Shown: in pieces, positions 54,453 to 64,000 of the stretch
Position numbering within the stretch: the stretch's first letter is position 1
How the letters are laid out: each line of letters starts with the position of its first letter
Origin: Myotis daubentonii
Taxonomy: Eukaryota > Chordata > Mammalia > Chiroptera > Vespertilionidae
DNA: 64,000 bases
Assembly: GCF_963259705.1 (NCBI RefSeq)
Contig: NC_081841.1
Span: 115,294,979 to 115,358,978 of the forward strand
Reading direction: 5' to 3'
Notes under the pieces: model-generated
Databases searched by the model: none
Told to the model about the DNA's origin: nothing
What the model saw: only the letters and a program-made list of their open reading frames with translations
Made by a program: the position numbers and the translations under genes

Positions 54453-55113
54453 TCCTATATAATAAGCTTAATATGCTAAGTGTTCGATCGTCCAGTTGGC
54501 CATTCAACCAATCAAAGCGTAAAATGCTAATGATATGCCAAGGCAGCTCAACCACTCGCTATGATGTGCACTGACCACCAGGGGACAGAGGTTCCGACTG
54601 GTAGGTTAGCTTGCTGCTGGGGTCTGGCTGATTGGTACTGAGTGAGGCTGGCCGGACACACCCTGGAGCCCTCCTGTGGTTCTTCCTCGGCTGGCCAAAC
54701 TCCCGTGTCCCTCCTCGGCCTTGATCGTGCATGCGTGAGGTCCCTCTGCCTGACCTGCACCCTTTCACAATCTAGGACTCCTCAGGGGATGTCAGAGAGC
54801 CAGTTTCAGCCACGGCAGAATAACTGGTTGTTATGGCAAACACTGACCACCAGGGGCAAATGCTCAATGCAGGAGCTGCCCCCTGGTGGTCAGTTTGCTC
54901 CCACAAGGGGAGTGCTGCTCAGCCAGAAGCTGGGCTTGTGGCTGGAGAGCACAGCAGTTGTGGTGGGAGCCTCTCCTGCCTCTGTGGCAATGCTAAGGAT
55001 GCCCAACTGATGGCTTAGAACCGCTCCCCACAGGAAGCGGGCCTAAGCCATCAGTTGGACATCCCCTGAGGGACCCCCCTCAAGTGCACAAATTTTATGC
55101 ACCAGGCTTCTAG
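54453..55113 (+). mobile_element. Helitron inside the L1 reverse transcriptase
   Basis: It starts TCCTATATAATAAGCTTAAT and ends with palindrome GCACAAATTTTATGC, then ACCAGGCTTCTAG before T. It carries a CTCF-like palindrome (54844-54892) and a further single motif (54572-54590). Confidence 0.92.
54844..54892. promoter_or_regulatory. CTCF-like palindrome in a Helitron
   Basis: TGACCACCAGGGGCAAATG on + and TGACCACCAGGGGGCAG on -, spaced like the 14.4-kb pair. The + arm has lost one G of the core. Confidence 0.38.
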
Positions 55114-56779
55114 TGTTGAATAAGAGTGGTGAAATTGGACATCCCGGTCTTCTTCCTGTTCTTAGGGGAAATGCTTTTAGCTGTTGCCCATTGAATATGA
55201 TGTTGGCTGCAGGTTTGTCATATATGGCCTTTATTATGTTGAGGTATGATCCCTCTATTTCCCCTTTGCTGAGAGTTTTTATCAAAATTTTGTGTTGGAT
55301 TTTGTCAAATGCTTTTTCTGCATCAATTGATATGATCATGTGATTTTTGTCTTTCGATTTGTTTATGTGATGCATCATACTTATTTATTTTGTACCAGCT
55401 TTGCATCCCTGGAATAAATCCCACTTGGTCATAGTGTATGATCTTTTTAATGTTGGCTGGATCTGATTTGCTAATATTTTGTTGAGGATTTTAGCATCTG
55501 TGTTTATCAGGGTTATTGTCCTATGATTCTTTTTCTTTGTAGTTTCTTTATCTAGTTTTGGAATTAGGATACTGCTGGCCTCATAAAAAGAGCCTGGATA
55601 TGCCCCTTCCTCTTGGATTTTTTTGAACTGTTTAAGTAGTATAGGTGTTATTTCTTTGAAAGTTTGGTAAAAGTCCACTGAGAAGCCATCTAGACCAGGG
55701 CTTTTGTTTGCTGGGAGATTTTTACTAATGATTCTATTTCCTTATCTGTTATTGGCTTATTCAGTTTTTCTGATTCTTCCTGATTCAGTTTTGGATGCTT
55801 GTATATTTCTAGAATTTTTCCACTTCATCCACATTGTCCCACTTGTTAGTATATAGTTGTTCATAGTATTTTCTTACAACCCTTTGCATTTATGTAGTGT
55901 CAGTTGTTACTCACCTCTTTCATTTCTGATTTCATTATTTGGATGCTCTCTCTTTATTTTTTGATGTGTTTGGCTAATGGTTCATCAATCCTTTTATCTT
56001 TTCAAAGAACCAACTGGTGGATTCATAGATCTTTTGTGTGTGTTTGTTTGTGTTTTATATTCCGTATGTCATTTATTTCCATTCTGATCTTTACTATTTC
56101 CTTACTTCCACTTACTCAAGGCTATTTCTGTTCTCTTTTTTTTATTATTTTAGTTGTAGTGTTAAAAATTAAAGCTTTTTCTTATTTTTGAAGTAGGCCT
56201 GTAATGCTATGAATTTCCTTTTCAGCACTGTTTTTGCTGTGTCCCATAGATTTGGGGTTGTTGTGTATTCATTGGTTTTTGTTTGTTTGTTTATTGTTTG
56301 TTTTTTCTTAAGGTTTTCTTTTTCTTCCTTGATTTCATTGAACACCTATTCATTGTTAAATAACATGCTATTTAACCCCCATATCTTTGAATGTTTTTTA
56401 GTGTTGTTTTTTTTTTGGAAGTTGATTTCTAGTTTCATGTCACTGTGACCAAGAAGAGGCTTATTTGATTTATTCTCTTGAATATGTAGAACCTTATTTT
56501 GTGTTCTTGCATGTGGCCTATGTTTGAGAATGCCCTGAGCACTTGAGAATAATGCATATTCTGAAACTTTAGTGTGGTTTATTCTGTAAATATCAATTAA
56601 ATTCATCTGGTCTAGTTTATCATTTAAGGTCCAGTTTCCTTTTATTTTTTGTTTTCTGAATGATCTACCCAATGATGTCAGTGGGGTGTTAAAGTCCTCT
56701 ACTATAACTGTATTCCTCTCTATTTCTCTCTTAAAGTCCTCCATGGGCTTTTAAAACATATTTAGGCATTTCTATATTG

Positions 56780-56870
56780 GAGATTATATATATATATGAT
56801 TTTATATATATAGGAAATTATATATATATATAGGAGATTATATATATATATAGGAGATTATATATATATC
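56780..56870. repeat. AT-rich tandem repeat
   Basis: Three to four units of TATATATATAGGAGATTA (18-20 bp), within the antisense L1 ORF2. Confidence 0.9.
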
Positions 56871-57203
56871 AAGGTTATATCCTCTTATTGTATTGAGCCC
56901 TTTAGTATTATGTGCTGGCCTTCTTTGTCTCTTGTTATGGCCTTCGCTTTGAAGTCTATTTTGTCAGATATATGTATTGCCGCACCTTCTTTATTTCATT
57001 TCCATTTGCATGGAAAATTATTTTTCATCCCATCACTTTCATCTTGTGTGAGTCTTTTGTTCTGAGGAGGGCCTCTTATATACAACCTATATATGGGTCA
57101 TGTTTTCTTATCCATTTAGTTACCCTAAGTCTTTTGATCGGAGCATTTAACCATTTACATTTATTATTGATAGGTAGATATTTATTGCCATGTTTATTAT
57201 TTA

Positions 57204-57373
57204 TTAGAGGCCTGATGCATGAAATTCATGCAAGGTGCTTGGCACTCACAACCTCGGTGGCTTGCCTCAGCCCTCGCAGCCCTGGCTTACTCTGGAAGGT
57301 CATCCAGAAGGACGTCCAGAAGATCTTTCGGCTGTCTGGTCTAATTAACATATTATGCTTTTATTATTATAGA
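57204..57373 (-). mobile_element. Small Helitron (170 bp)
   Basis: It opens with a diverged TTAGAGGCCTGATGCATGAA with palindrome GCATGAAATTCATGC and ends AACATATTATGCTTTTATTA then TTATAGA. Confidence 0.85.
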
Positions 57374-57400
57374 TGCCTATATTTCTCTCCCTCTTCCTAA

Positions 57401-57401
<1 letters not shown>

Positions 57402-57448
<47 letters not shown>
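57402..57448. repeat. (CA)n/(TA)n microsatellite
   Basis: About 19 CA units run into a short TA run, 29 bp right of a small Helitron. Confidence 0.96.
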
Positions 57449-57449
57449 T

Positions 57450-58200
57450 TTTCATTATTTCATTACAGCAGCTCATGTAATATTTCTTGCAATGCTGATT
57501 TGATGGTAATAAATTCCTTTAGCCTTTTTCTGTCTGTGGAGCTCTTTATTTCAATATCTATAATAATAAAAGCATAATATGATAATTAAACCAGGCAGCC
57601 AAATGACCTTCCAGATGAAGCTGGGGCTGCAAATGCCAAGGCAACCATCGTGGCTGCAAAGGCTCAGCCCCTTGCACGAATTTTGTGCATCAGGCTTCTA
57701 GTTTTGAATAATAACCTTGCTAGATAAAGTAGTCTTGGTTTCAGATCCCTGATTTTCATTACATTGACTACTTCATGCTTTCCCCTTTTCACCTGTAGAT
57801 TTCTGTTGAGAAATCAAATGATAGCCTTATGGGAGCTCCCTTTTATGTCATTGACTGTCTCGCTTGCAATCTTTAAGTTTCTCTCTTTGTCCTTAACTTT
57901 TGCCATTTTAATTATGATGTGTCTTGGAGTGGGTCATTTTGTGTTTATCTTGATTTGTACCCATATGTTTTTTTCCTTCACCAGGTTAGGGAAGTTTTCT
58001 GTCATTATTTCTTCCAACATATTCTCATTCCTTGCTCTCTTGCTTCTCCCTCTGGCACCCTATGATGCGGATGTTGTTCTGTTTCATATTGTCACAAAGT
58101 TCCCTTAAACTGCCCTCATGGTTCTTCACTATATTTTCTTTTTGCTGCTCTGATTGAGTGGGGTTTTTTCTACCTTATGTTTTAATTCACTTATTCAATC
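57450..58200 (-). pseudogene. Decayed L1 ORF1
   Basis: Antisense ORF1 motifs survive as DNA: TTGATGGTAATAAATTCCTT (complement encodes the KEFITTKP-like segment), TTTGCCATTTTAATTATGAT (IIIKM-like) and TTCTGTCATTATTTCTTCCA (EEIM-like). The frame is broken, and a 145-bp Helitron interrupts the C-terminal part. Arg, not stop, occupies the TGA position of the young half-L1s (complement of 57815-57830). Confidence 0.75.
57557..57701 (+). mobile_element. Very short Helitron (145 bp)
   Basis: It starts TCTATAATAATAAAAGCATA and ends with palindrome GCACGAATTTTGTGC, then ATCAGGCTTCTAG. It retains little more than the two termini, which is the practical minimum for transposition. Confidence 0.92.
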
Positions 58201-58955
58201 TTCTGCTTCATCATGCCTGCTTTTAATTCCTTCCATCTTATTCTAAATGTCATATATTATATTTGTCATTTCTGCCTGGTTCATATTAAACATTTCTATA
58301 TCTTTTATCATGCTGATGTAGCTCCTACTAAGTTCCTTGTAGTTGCCACTATGTTTTTGGTAGTTCTCATTATGTTTCCTGTAGTTCTCCCTAAATTCCT
58401 TGAGCATCTTTATAACCAGTGTCTGGTAACTTGCTTATCTCCATCTCATTTAGGTCATTTTTTTCCTGGTGATTTTTTCTTTTCTTTATTTGGGGGTTGT
58501 TTCTTATCTCCCCATTTTAGTTGTCTCTTTGCATGTATCTATGTATTAGACATAATTGCTATGATACCCAGTCTTTGAAGGGTGGGCTTCTATAGTAAAT
58601 GTTCTATGGGACCCAGTGGTACAGTTTCCTTGTACTAGTAAACTGTATGCTTTAGGAATTACCATTTGTGGGCTTTTGGGTCTTTCCTGTTGTAATGGGG
58701 CCTTGATTGTTGTTGTTCCATTTGTGGGAGAACTCTACACTCTGGCTGGCTAACTGTGAGGCTCAGCCACTACCATGTCATGTGGACAAGCCAAAACAAA
58801 ACAAAATAGACAGGAAACAAATAGGAACATACAAAATATCTTGACCAACAATGAAAGGTACACAAGAAAAAGGGAATTAGGAAAGAGAAAAGAGAACATG
58901 AGTACTAAGGCAAGAGAGAGAGAGACAGAGAGAGAGAGAAGGATAATATTACTAA

Positions 58956-59980
58956 TCCTATTTAATAAAAGGCTCATATGCATATAGACAGAATAACATA
59001 ACAACCAAACAACTGAACAACTGAACAACCTGTCGCTATGGTGTGTGCTGACCAACAGGGGGCATGTGTGGAACATGGTGGGCAATGGCAGCAGGCAACA
59101 GAGCACTGAACATGGCAGAATGGTGGAGCAGGTGAGCAGGGCCACCAGACCAAGGTAGGGTGCTGGTCGCTGTCATCAGGGTGAGCCTCTGGTGGTTACT
59201 GAAAAATCTTTGCTCCTGCACACCCCAGTCCTGCCTGGCGTTCATACCTGCTGCTGGTGCCAACTCCACTTGCACCTGCTGCTGGCACCAGAGCGACTGC
59301 TCACACCTGCTGCCAGCACCTGGCACCGGCCCTGATCACTTGGTGCCATCAGTGGGTGCAAGTAGCAGCTGCCAGCCCTGATCGCCCCTCAGAGCTTCTC
59401 CACCTCCCCCTGCTCCTGAGGGTGATTGGGGCAGCAGCCGCCACTCACACCCACTGACAGCACCAGCCCACTCACACCCGCTGCTGGTGCCAGCCCTACC
59501 CACACCCACTGCCGGTGCCGAAGCTTCCGCTTGCACCCACTGCCAGCGCCGGCCCTATTTGCACCCACAGCTGGTGCTGGAGCTGGCACTCACACCTGCT
59601 GCTGGCGCCCAACACTGGTCCCCACACTTGGTGCTGTCAGCAGGCATGAGTGGTGGCTGCCAGCCCTGATTGCCTCTGAGGGCTTCTCCACCTCCCCCTG
59701 CTCACACCCAATGACAGCACCAGCCCAGTCACACCCACTGCTGGAACTGGCACCAATAACTCCGGGCTGTCAGCAGGTGTGAGCAGGGCCGGCACCATCA
59801 GCTTATGGGAGCAGCAGTGGCGGGAGCAGGGCTGCCAGCAGACAGGGGATCACCTGGGCCACAGTGGGAAGGGCTGGGTGCAGGTGCAGAGGATGGGCCG
59901 AGACCTGCCCCTGTTCCCACCGCAGCCTTGTGGCCCACAGTTCCTTTCAAGGAGCATGAATTCATGCACTGGGGCCCTAG
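58956..59980 (+). mobile_element. Helitron with a long GC-rich minisatellite
   Basis: It starts TCCTATTTAATAAAAGGCTC and ends with palindrome GCATGAATTCATGC, then ACTGGGGCCCTAG. About 59200-59780 is a minisatellite of roughly 30-35-bp units (core CACACCYRCTGCTGGYGCC). The overlapping ORFs on both strands read this repeat. Confidence 0.92.
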
Positions 59981-60420
59981 TAGTAAAATAAAGAGGATAC
60001 TGGAAGATAAAAGGGGCAGAAAAAAGATTCTAAAAGGAAAGAAGGAAGAACAAAAAAACAAGAGTAGAAAGTAGGAAAAAGAAAATCATAAAAAAGGACA
60101 AGAAGACAGAAAAAGAGAAAAATGTTATGCAAATATAACAAGAAGAGAGAGAAAGTAAAGCAAAATAAAGAATGGAAAAGAAAAAGAGAAAAAAGATAGA
60201 CTAATAAAGGAAGTAGGTCAGTCAATAAGAAATATAGAAGAAACAAGGGAGAAAAAAAAGCAAAATCTTGACAATTTAAATAATAATATCAAACCAATAA
60301 GGCAGAAAAAAATAAAGAAAATATTGACAAAAGGACCAAAAACAAACAAACAAACAAACAAACAAAAAAAACAAGCAAAGCCAAACAAAACAAAACAAAC
60401 AACAATAACAAAAAAACAAC
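59981..60420 (+). repeat. Purine-rich block, continuing from 58776-58955
   Basis: An almost pyrimidine-free + strand (AAAAAGATTCTAAAAGGAAA, GAAGAGAGAGAAAGTAAAGC) ends in (CAAA)n at 60340-60372. With 58776-58955 it formed about 620 bp before the Helitron split it. It sits in the presumed L1 5' UTR. Confidence 0.7.
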
Positions 60421-62623
60421 AACCAAGTGAAGTTTATCTGGGCAGCTTATGTTTTCTGAGGCTCACTGTTTTGTATACTGATATCAGATCTTCTGGGAGG
60501 TACTTTTGCCTCAGCCAATGTCAGGGACTGTGCAAATTTGTCTCTCAGTGTCATGTTTTAGTTGGCCTGTCTGGGGCTCTCTGAAGACTGTCTCTACCTG
60601 TCTGCTACTCCTCCTCCCCCATGAGGTTGCCTGGTCTTTTTTCAGGAGAGTGTTTAGAGTGGAGGCAGGCTTGCATTGCTAGGGCTACTGGACCCCTTAC
60701 TTAGAGATTTTGTCATCAGGCACTCACTGAGGGGAAATAAATATCTGCTTTAAAGTCAAGCTCCTCAGTTTCTACCATATCCTCCAACTGTAGTTCCCCC
60801 TAAAATGGCCTGATACAGATTCAGATTGGATACAGCCTGCTTCCTTTTCTGTATGGGGAGTTTCAGTTGTCCTGGGCTCAATGGAGCTTCAGTGAGCATG
60901 TTGCCTTCCCAGCCCCCAAGAGGAGGACTAAACGTTTCCTCCTGGTCCCAAACAGTAGCCCCAGAGGATCTTACTCTTGGAATATCCTCCTCTGAGCTGT
61001 TTTCCTTACTCCTGCCAAACTGCACCCCATGTGGGGTTTCTGAGAGCTGATTCAAGCCCTTTCCTATTGGCGGAGGTGCTCCCAGACTGCAAGAGAGGTA
61101 GACATACTCCACCCTTTCTTTCCCAGTACTGGTTGGCTGAACTCATAAGGCTGAACTCACAAGATCAACCTCTCCATAATGCAGTCACAAAGCCCAGCTC
61201 TTGCTGGTCTGTATTCCCAATATAAGCCTTCCTATCAGATGCTGTTAAAAAACTAAAACAAATAAAACAAAAACCCCACTTTGCAAGGACTTGATGACCT
61301 TGTGCCCCAGGTCCAAGCAGGAAGTGGACCTTTCAAGATCAGCCTCCTGTGGGACTCCTGTCTCTCTGCACAGCTGATCTCAGTAAAGCTAGCACCCAGA
61401 ATCCCAGCTTCACTCAGAATCCCAACTCTCAGTGAGGGTAAAAAATCTCCAATTTGTTCTGCTGCCAGCTCCAATACCACTCTGGTGGTGGAAGAGTTCT
61501 CTTACCCTTTCCCACCCAACACAGTTTAGATGCTTTCTGGGGCTCTGTAAAATGCCATTCAGGAAATTAGGTGGTTCCTTAAAGTCAGTGCTGAGTGCAA
61601 TCCACAAACCCATTTCTATTCTGGAGCCACATACCGTGGAGCTACTTTTCCAATAGTCAGAGCTTATGGTGAATCTTTCCCGCTGGAACTACCAATATTA
61701 GGAACACTTTTTGAATGGAAAGGTATGGACCCAGCCTCCCTGGCAGACAGTTTCTCCTGAATTCTTTTGCCGAGTGCTCTCCTTGCTGTCTCTGTGGTTC
61801 AGAGTTTGGGATCCCTGTGCATAGATGCCAGGCCACACTCCCATGGGGAGGGAGCTTTGTAGCCACTATCACTCAGGCATCTCATCAAGCGCCAGCTCAA
61901 TGGGCGACTCCCCCTTACTGAGACTCCCTTTCTTTTAATAGTCTCTATGTTGTTTCTTAGACAAAATATGTCCAATCAATTATACTTCTCTTGTTTATTC
62001 AAGTTTACTATGTAGTATTTTAGCTGTAAGTCCAATCTAAGGCTGGGAGCAAGGGCATTTAGCCCCTTGTTAGAGTGCAGCCAACTTAGGTACCTTCTGT
62101 GTATGATCTTTTTAATGTGTTGCTGGATTTGGTTTGGTAATATTTGTTGAGGACAAAAAAAAAATGTTAACGGTCTTATGGGAGCTCATTTGTATGTAAC
62201 TAACTGTCCTTTTCTTGCTTCTGCTTTTAAGATTCTCTCTTTGCCATTAACCTTTGCCATTTTAATTACAGTGTGTCTTGATGTGGGCCTCTTTGGGGTT
62301 ATCTTGTTTGGGACTCTGTGCTGCTTCTTGGACTTGTGTGTCTTTTTCCTTTACCAGGTAAGGGAAGTTTCAGTCATTATTTCTTCAAATAGGTTCTTGA
62401 TTCTTTGCACTCTTGGTTCTCCTTCTGGTACCCCTATGATGCAGATATTGTTATGCTTCATGTTGTCCCAAAGGTCCCTTAAATTATCCTTATTTTCAAA
62501 ATTCTTTTTTTTTTTTTTGCTGCCCTGATTGGATGTTTTCTGCTACCTTGCCTTCCAAATTACCAAATGACTCTCTGCTTCATCTATCCTATTGTTTATT
62601 CCTTCTATTCATTTAAAATATAT

Positions 62624-62751
62624 AGGGTGCCCCCCCAAATTTATTCATACTAAACAGCTAATTAATAGCTCAATTGATGTTTCTTACTTTTCAGATTTAG
62701 CCCATTGGAATTAATAATTATTCTAAGTGTGTATCCATTTTTTAAGACACT
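62624..62751. mobile_element. Probable Tc1/mariner MITE
   Basis: About 128 bp that interrupts L1 ORF1 sequence. It begins TA then GGGTGCCCCCCCAAATTTAT and ends TATCCATTTTTTAAGACACT then CTTTA. The ends show only partial inverted similarity, so the class is tentative. Confidence 0.45.
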
Positions 62752-63850
62752 CTTTATTCTTCATTTCTGACTGATTCTTTTTTATGGTTTCTATATCCTT
62801 TTTCATGTTGTTGAGGTTCTAAGTTCCTTTAGCATTTTGTAAACTTTTTTTTTTAACTCTAAATCTAGTATATTTCTTGTCCCCCCTTTCATTCTGCTCT
62901 TTTTCTGGTGATTTTTCCTGTTCTTTCATTTGGGGCATCTTTCTTTATCTTTCCATTTTGGCTGCTTCTTTGAGTTTGTTTCTGTGTATTAGGTAGATGT
63001 GCTATGCCTGCTAGTCTTGCAGGATGGCTTTATGCCATAAGTGCCCTGTGGGACCCAAAGGTGTTGTCTCCTTGATTGCCTGAGCTGGTGCTACAAGAAT
63101 TTTCTTAAGGGATTATGTGAATCTTCCTATAGTAATTGAGTATTGATTGCTATTGACCTATTCATGCATTGGGTTGACCCTTCAGGCTGACTGATTCTTA
63201 GGATTGACTATGACCACAGTGTACAAGCTGTTGTGTGGGTATTGTTCACACAAAACAGAATTCACTTCAGCAGAGTCTGATGCATACAGAGATCTTCTGT
63301 TAGATGTGCCACTTGTGAAACTAATTGGATATTGCTCTAATGTTGTCCAAAGCTTGTCACCTGGTGTATTGGCTTTGGGCCTCATGGGAAGCACCAGAAT
63401 CTTTTGCAGGTCAATGTCAGAGGCTACCTGTGATTGGTCCTGAGCAACCTGTTCAGAGCTACAATGCGATCCACAGTGTATGGGTGACTCTTTTGGGCCT
63501 GGGTGTGTGTGGGAAGAACCATGCTACACACCAAAGCCCACTTCCATGAACACTGAGCCTGGGGGCAAGTCAGCAAAAGGCCCAATGCACCTTGAGATCT
63601 GTCTTCAACCTGCCTCCACCTAGCAGCTTCCTGTTAGGCCCAGTCACTGAAGAATTTCAGGTAGTATTTGAGTTGCTTGCAAGAGGTTAGTAGAGTAGAG
63701 CATCAGATAAGGATTAATTCCAACAGGGACAGAAAAATTCCTTTTTGGAGGAGAAGGCTGAGTGTATTGACAGGCTAGTAGAAAGAGTGCCAGAAATATG
63801 AGAAAGACAACTGTTTTAAGTCAAGTTATTACTTATCTACAACGGGGTGG

Positions 63851-63887
63851 TTTTTTGTTTGTTTGTTTGTTTGTTTGTTTGTTTTTT
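63851..63887. repeat. (GTTT)n microsatellite
   Basis: About eight TTTG units lie within L1 5' UTR-like sequence. Confidence 0.93.
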
Positions 63888-64000
63888 GAAGAGGAGCTTT
63901 AAGTCCTCAGTGGGTTCAGAAGAGTAGGTCTCCAGTTGTGGTTCCTGTGAGAACTCACAAGAAACAGGTTTAATTAAAGATAAATGGACCAAATTTATTA

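Larger units (their letters stand above)
54244..56744 (-). pseudogene. Broken L1 ORF2 (endonuclease and reverse transcriptase)
   Basis: On the minus strand the endonuclease end is readable at 56744-56346 (EDFNTPLTSLGRS, LIDIYR, SDMKLEINF). The reverse-transcriptase start is at 55678-55385 ([29 protein letters not shown]). The core follows at 55378-55114 ([46 protein letters not shown]). After the nested Helitron comes GIQIGKELVKLQLFTDGMI at 54452-54244, where the catalytic YADD position is replaced by FTDG. Frameshifts and stops separate the segments. It is non-functional. Confidence 0.88.
52036..62090 (-). mobile_element. Long minus-strand L1 with nested SINEs and Helitrons
   Basis: From left to right it is L1 3' UTR (ATATTACAGATGTCCTATTT), then ORF2 remnants (about 52.6-57.2 kb), ORF1 remnant (57.45-58.2 kb) and 5' UTR (58.2 to about 62 kb, including a purine-rich block). 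Nested in it are SINEs at 52379-52602 and 53570-53787 and Helitrons at 54453-55113, 57204-57373, 57557-57701 and 58956-59980. It is near full length but has many stops. The 5' boundary is approximate. Confidence 0.75.
62095..64000 (-). mobile_element. Deleted L1: ORF2 scrap joined to ORF1 and 5' UTR
   Basis: At 62095-62150 the sequence matches the ORF2 stretch near 55437 (GTGTATGATCTTTTTAATGT). After an A-run it jumps to ORF1 (CTTATGGGAGCTC, TTTAATTACAGTGTGTCTTG, TCATTATTTCTTCAAATAGG), then 5' UTR-like sequence to the window end. The intervening LINE sequence is missing. Confidence 0.7.

Noticed and set aside
59160..59782. Overlapping Cys/Ala/Pro-rich ORFs on both strands
   Set aside because: They arise from a Helitron minisatellite whose unit lacks stop codons in several frames.

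Overview
The window is mammalian genomic DNA, almost certainly from a vespertilionid bat. The evidence is a high density of non-autonomous rolling-circle Helitrons of the HeliBat type (5' TC…AATAAAAG, 3' palindrome plus CTAG), a dozen tRNA-headed Ves-type SINEs, short hAT, pogo and mariner-like DNA elements, and L1/half-L1 LINEs. HeliBat elements are established as a vespertilionid hallmark. The species cannot be fixed from the sequence alone.

Only one piece of host gene is visible: a 519-bp, phase 0/0, intact internal exon of the cation-channel gene TRPC4 at 5837-6355 on the + strand. Everything to its left is then upstream intron and everything to its right is downstream intron (more than 57 kb; the next TRPC4 exon was not found). 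The other open reading frames are transposon proteins, processed pseudogenes or chance ORFs.

Layout. 1-5836: intron with SINEs, two Helitrons and two nested processed pseudogenes (CDK2AP1 inserted into ATP5IF1). 7942-16600: a minus-strand endogenous retrovirus with two LTRs and a 5-bp target duplication, itself hit by SINEs, a 5'-inverted L1 and a head-to-tail array of four Helitrons. 17-29 kb: L1 fragments, a full-length half-L1 (ORF1 only) with a 15-bp target duplication, a YBX1 pseudogene, a hAT MITE, a mariner-like MITE split by a Helitron. 29.3-36.0 kb: Helitron clusters, including an A-B-A-B tandem, that received two LTR insertions. One is a solo LTR; the other is an LTR-LTR palindrome with its own 6-bp target duplication. 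36-44.9 kb: old half-L1/L1 5' halves carrying a pogo-like element and a young half-L1. 45-47.4 kb: AT-rich intron. 47.9-64 kb: stacked minus-strand L1s with nested Helitrons, SINEs and another half-L1.

Points most worth attention: the 1.5-kb LTR palindrome at 33870-35379, which has U3 ends at both termini and a primer-binding-site remnant at its centre; the A-B-A-B Helitron array; a half-L1 family whose three copies here share the same premature TGA in ORF1; and recurrent CTCF-like palindromes carried inside Helitrons. All family assignments were made by eye; none was checked by alignment or database search.
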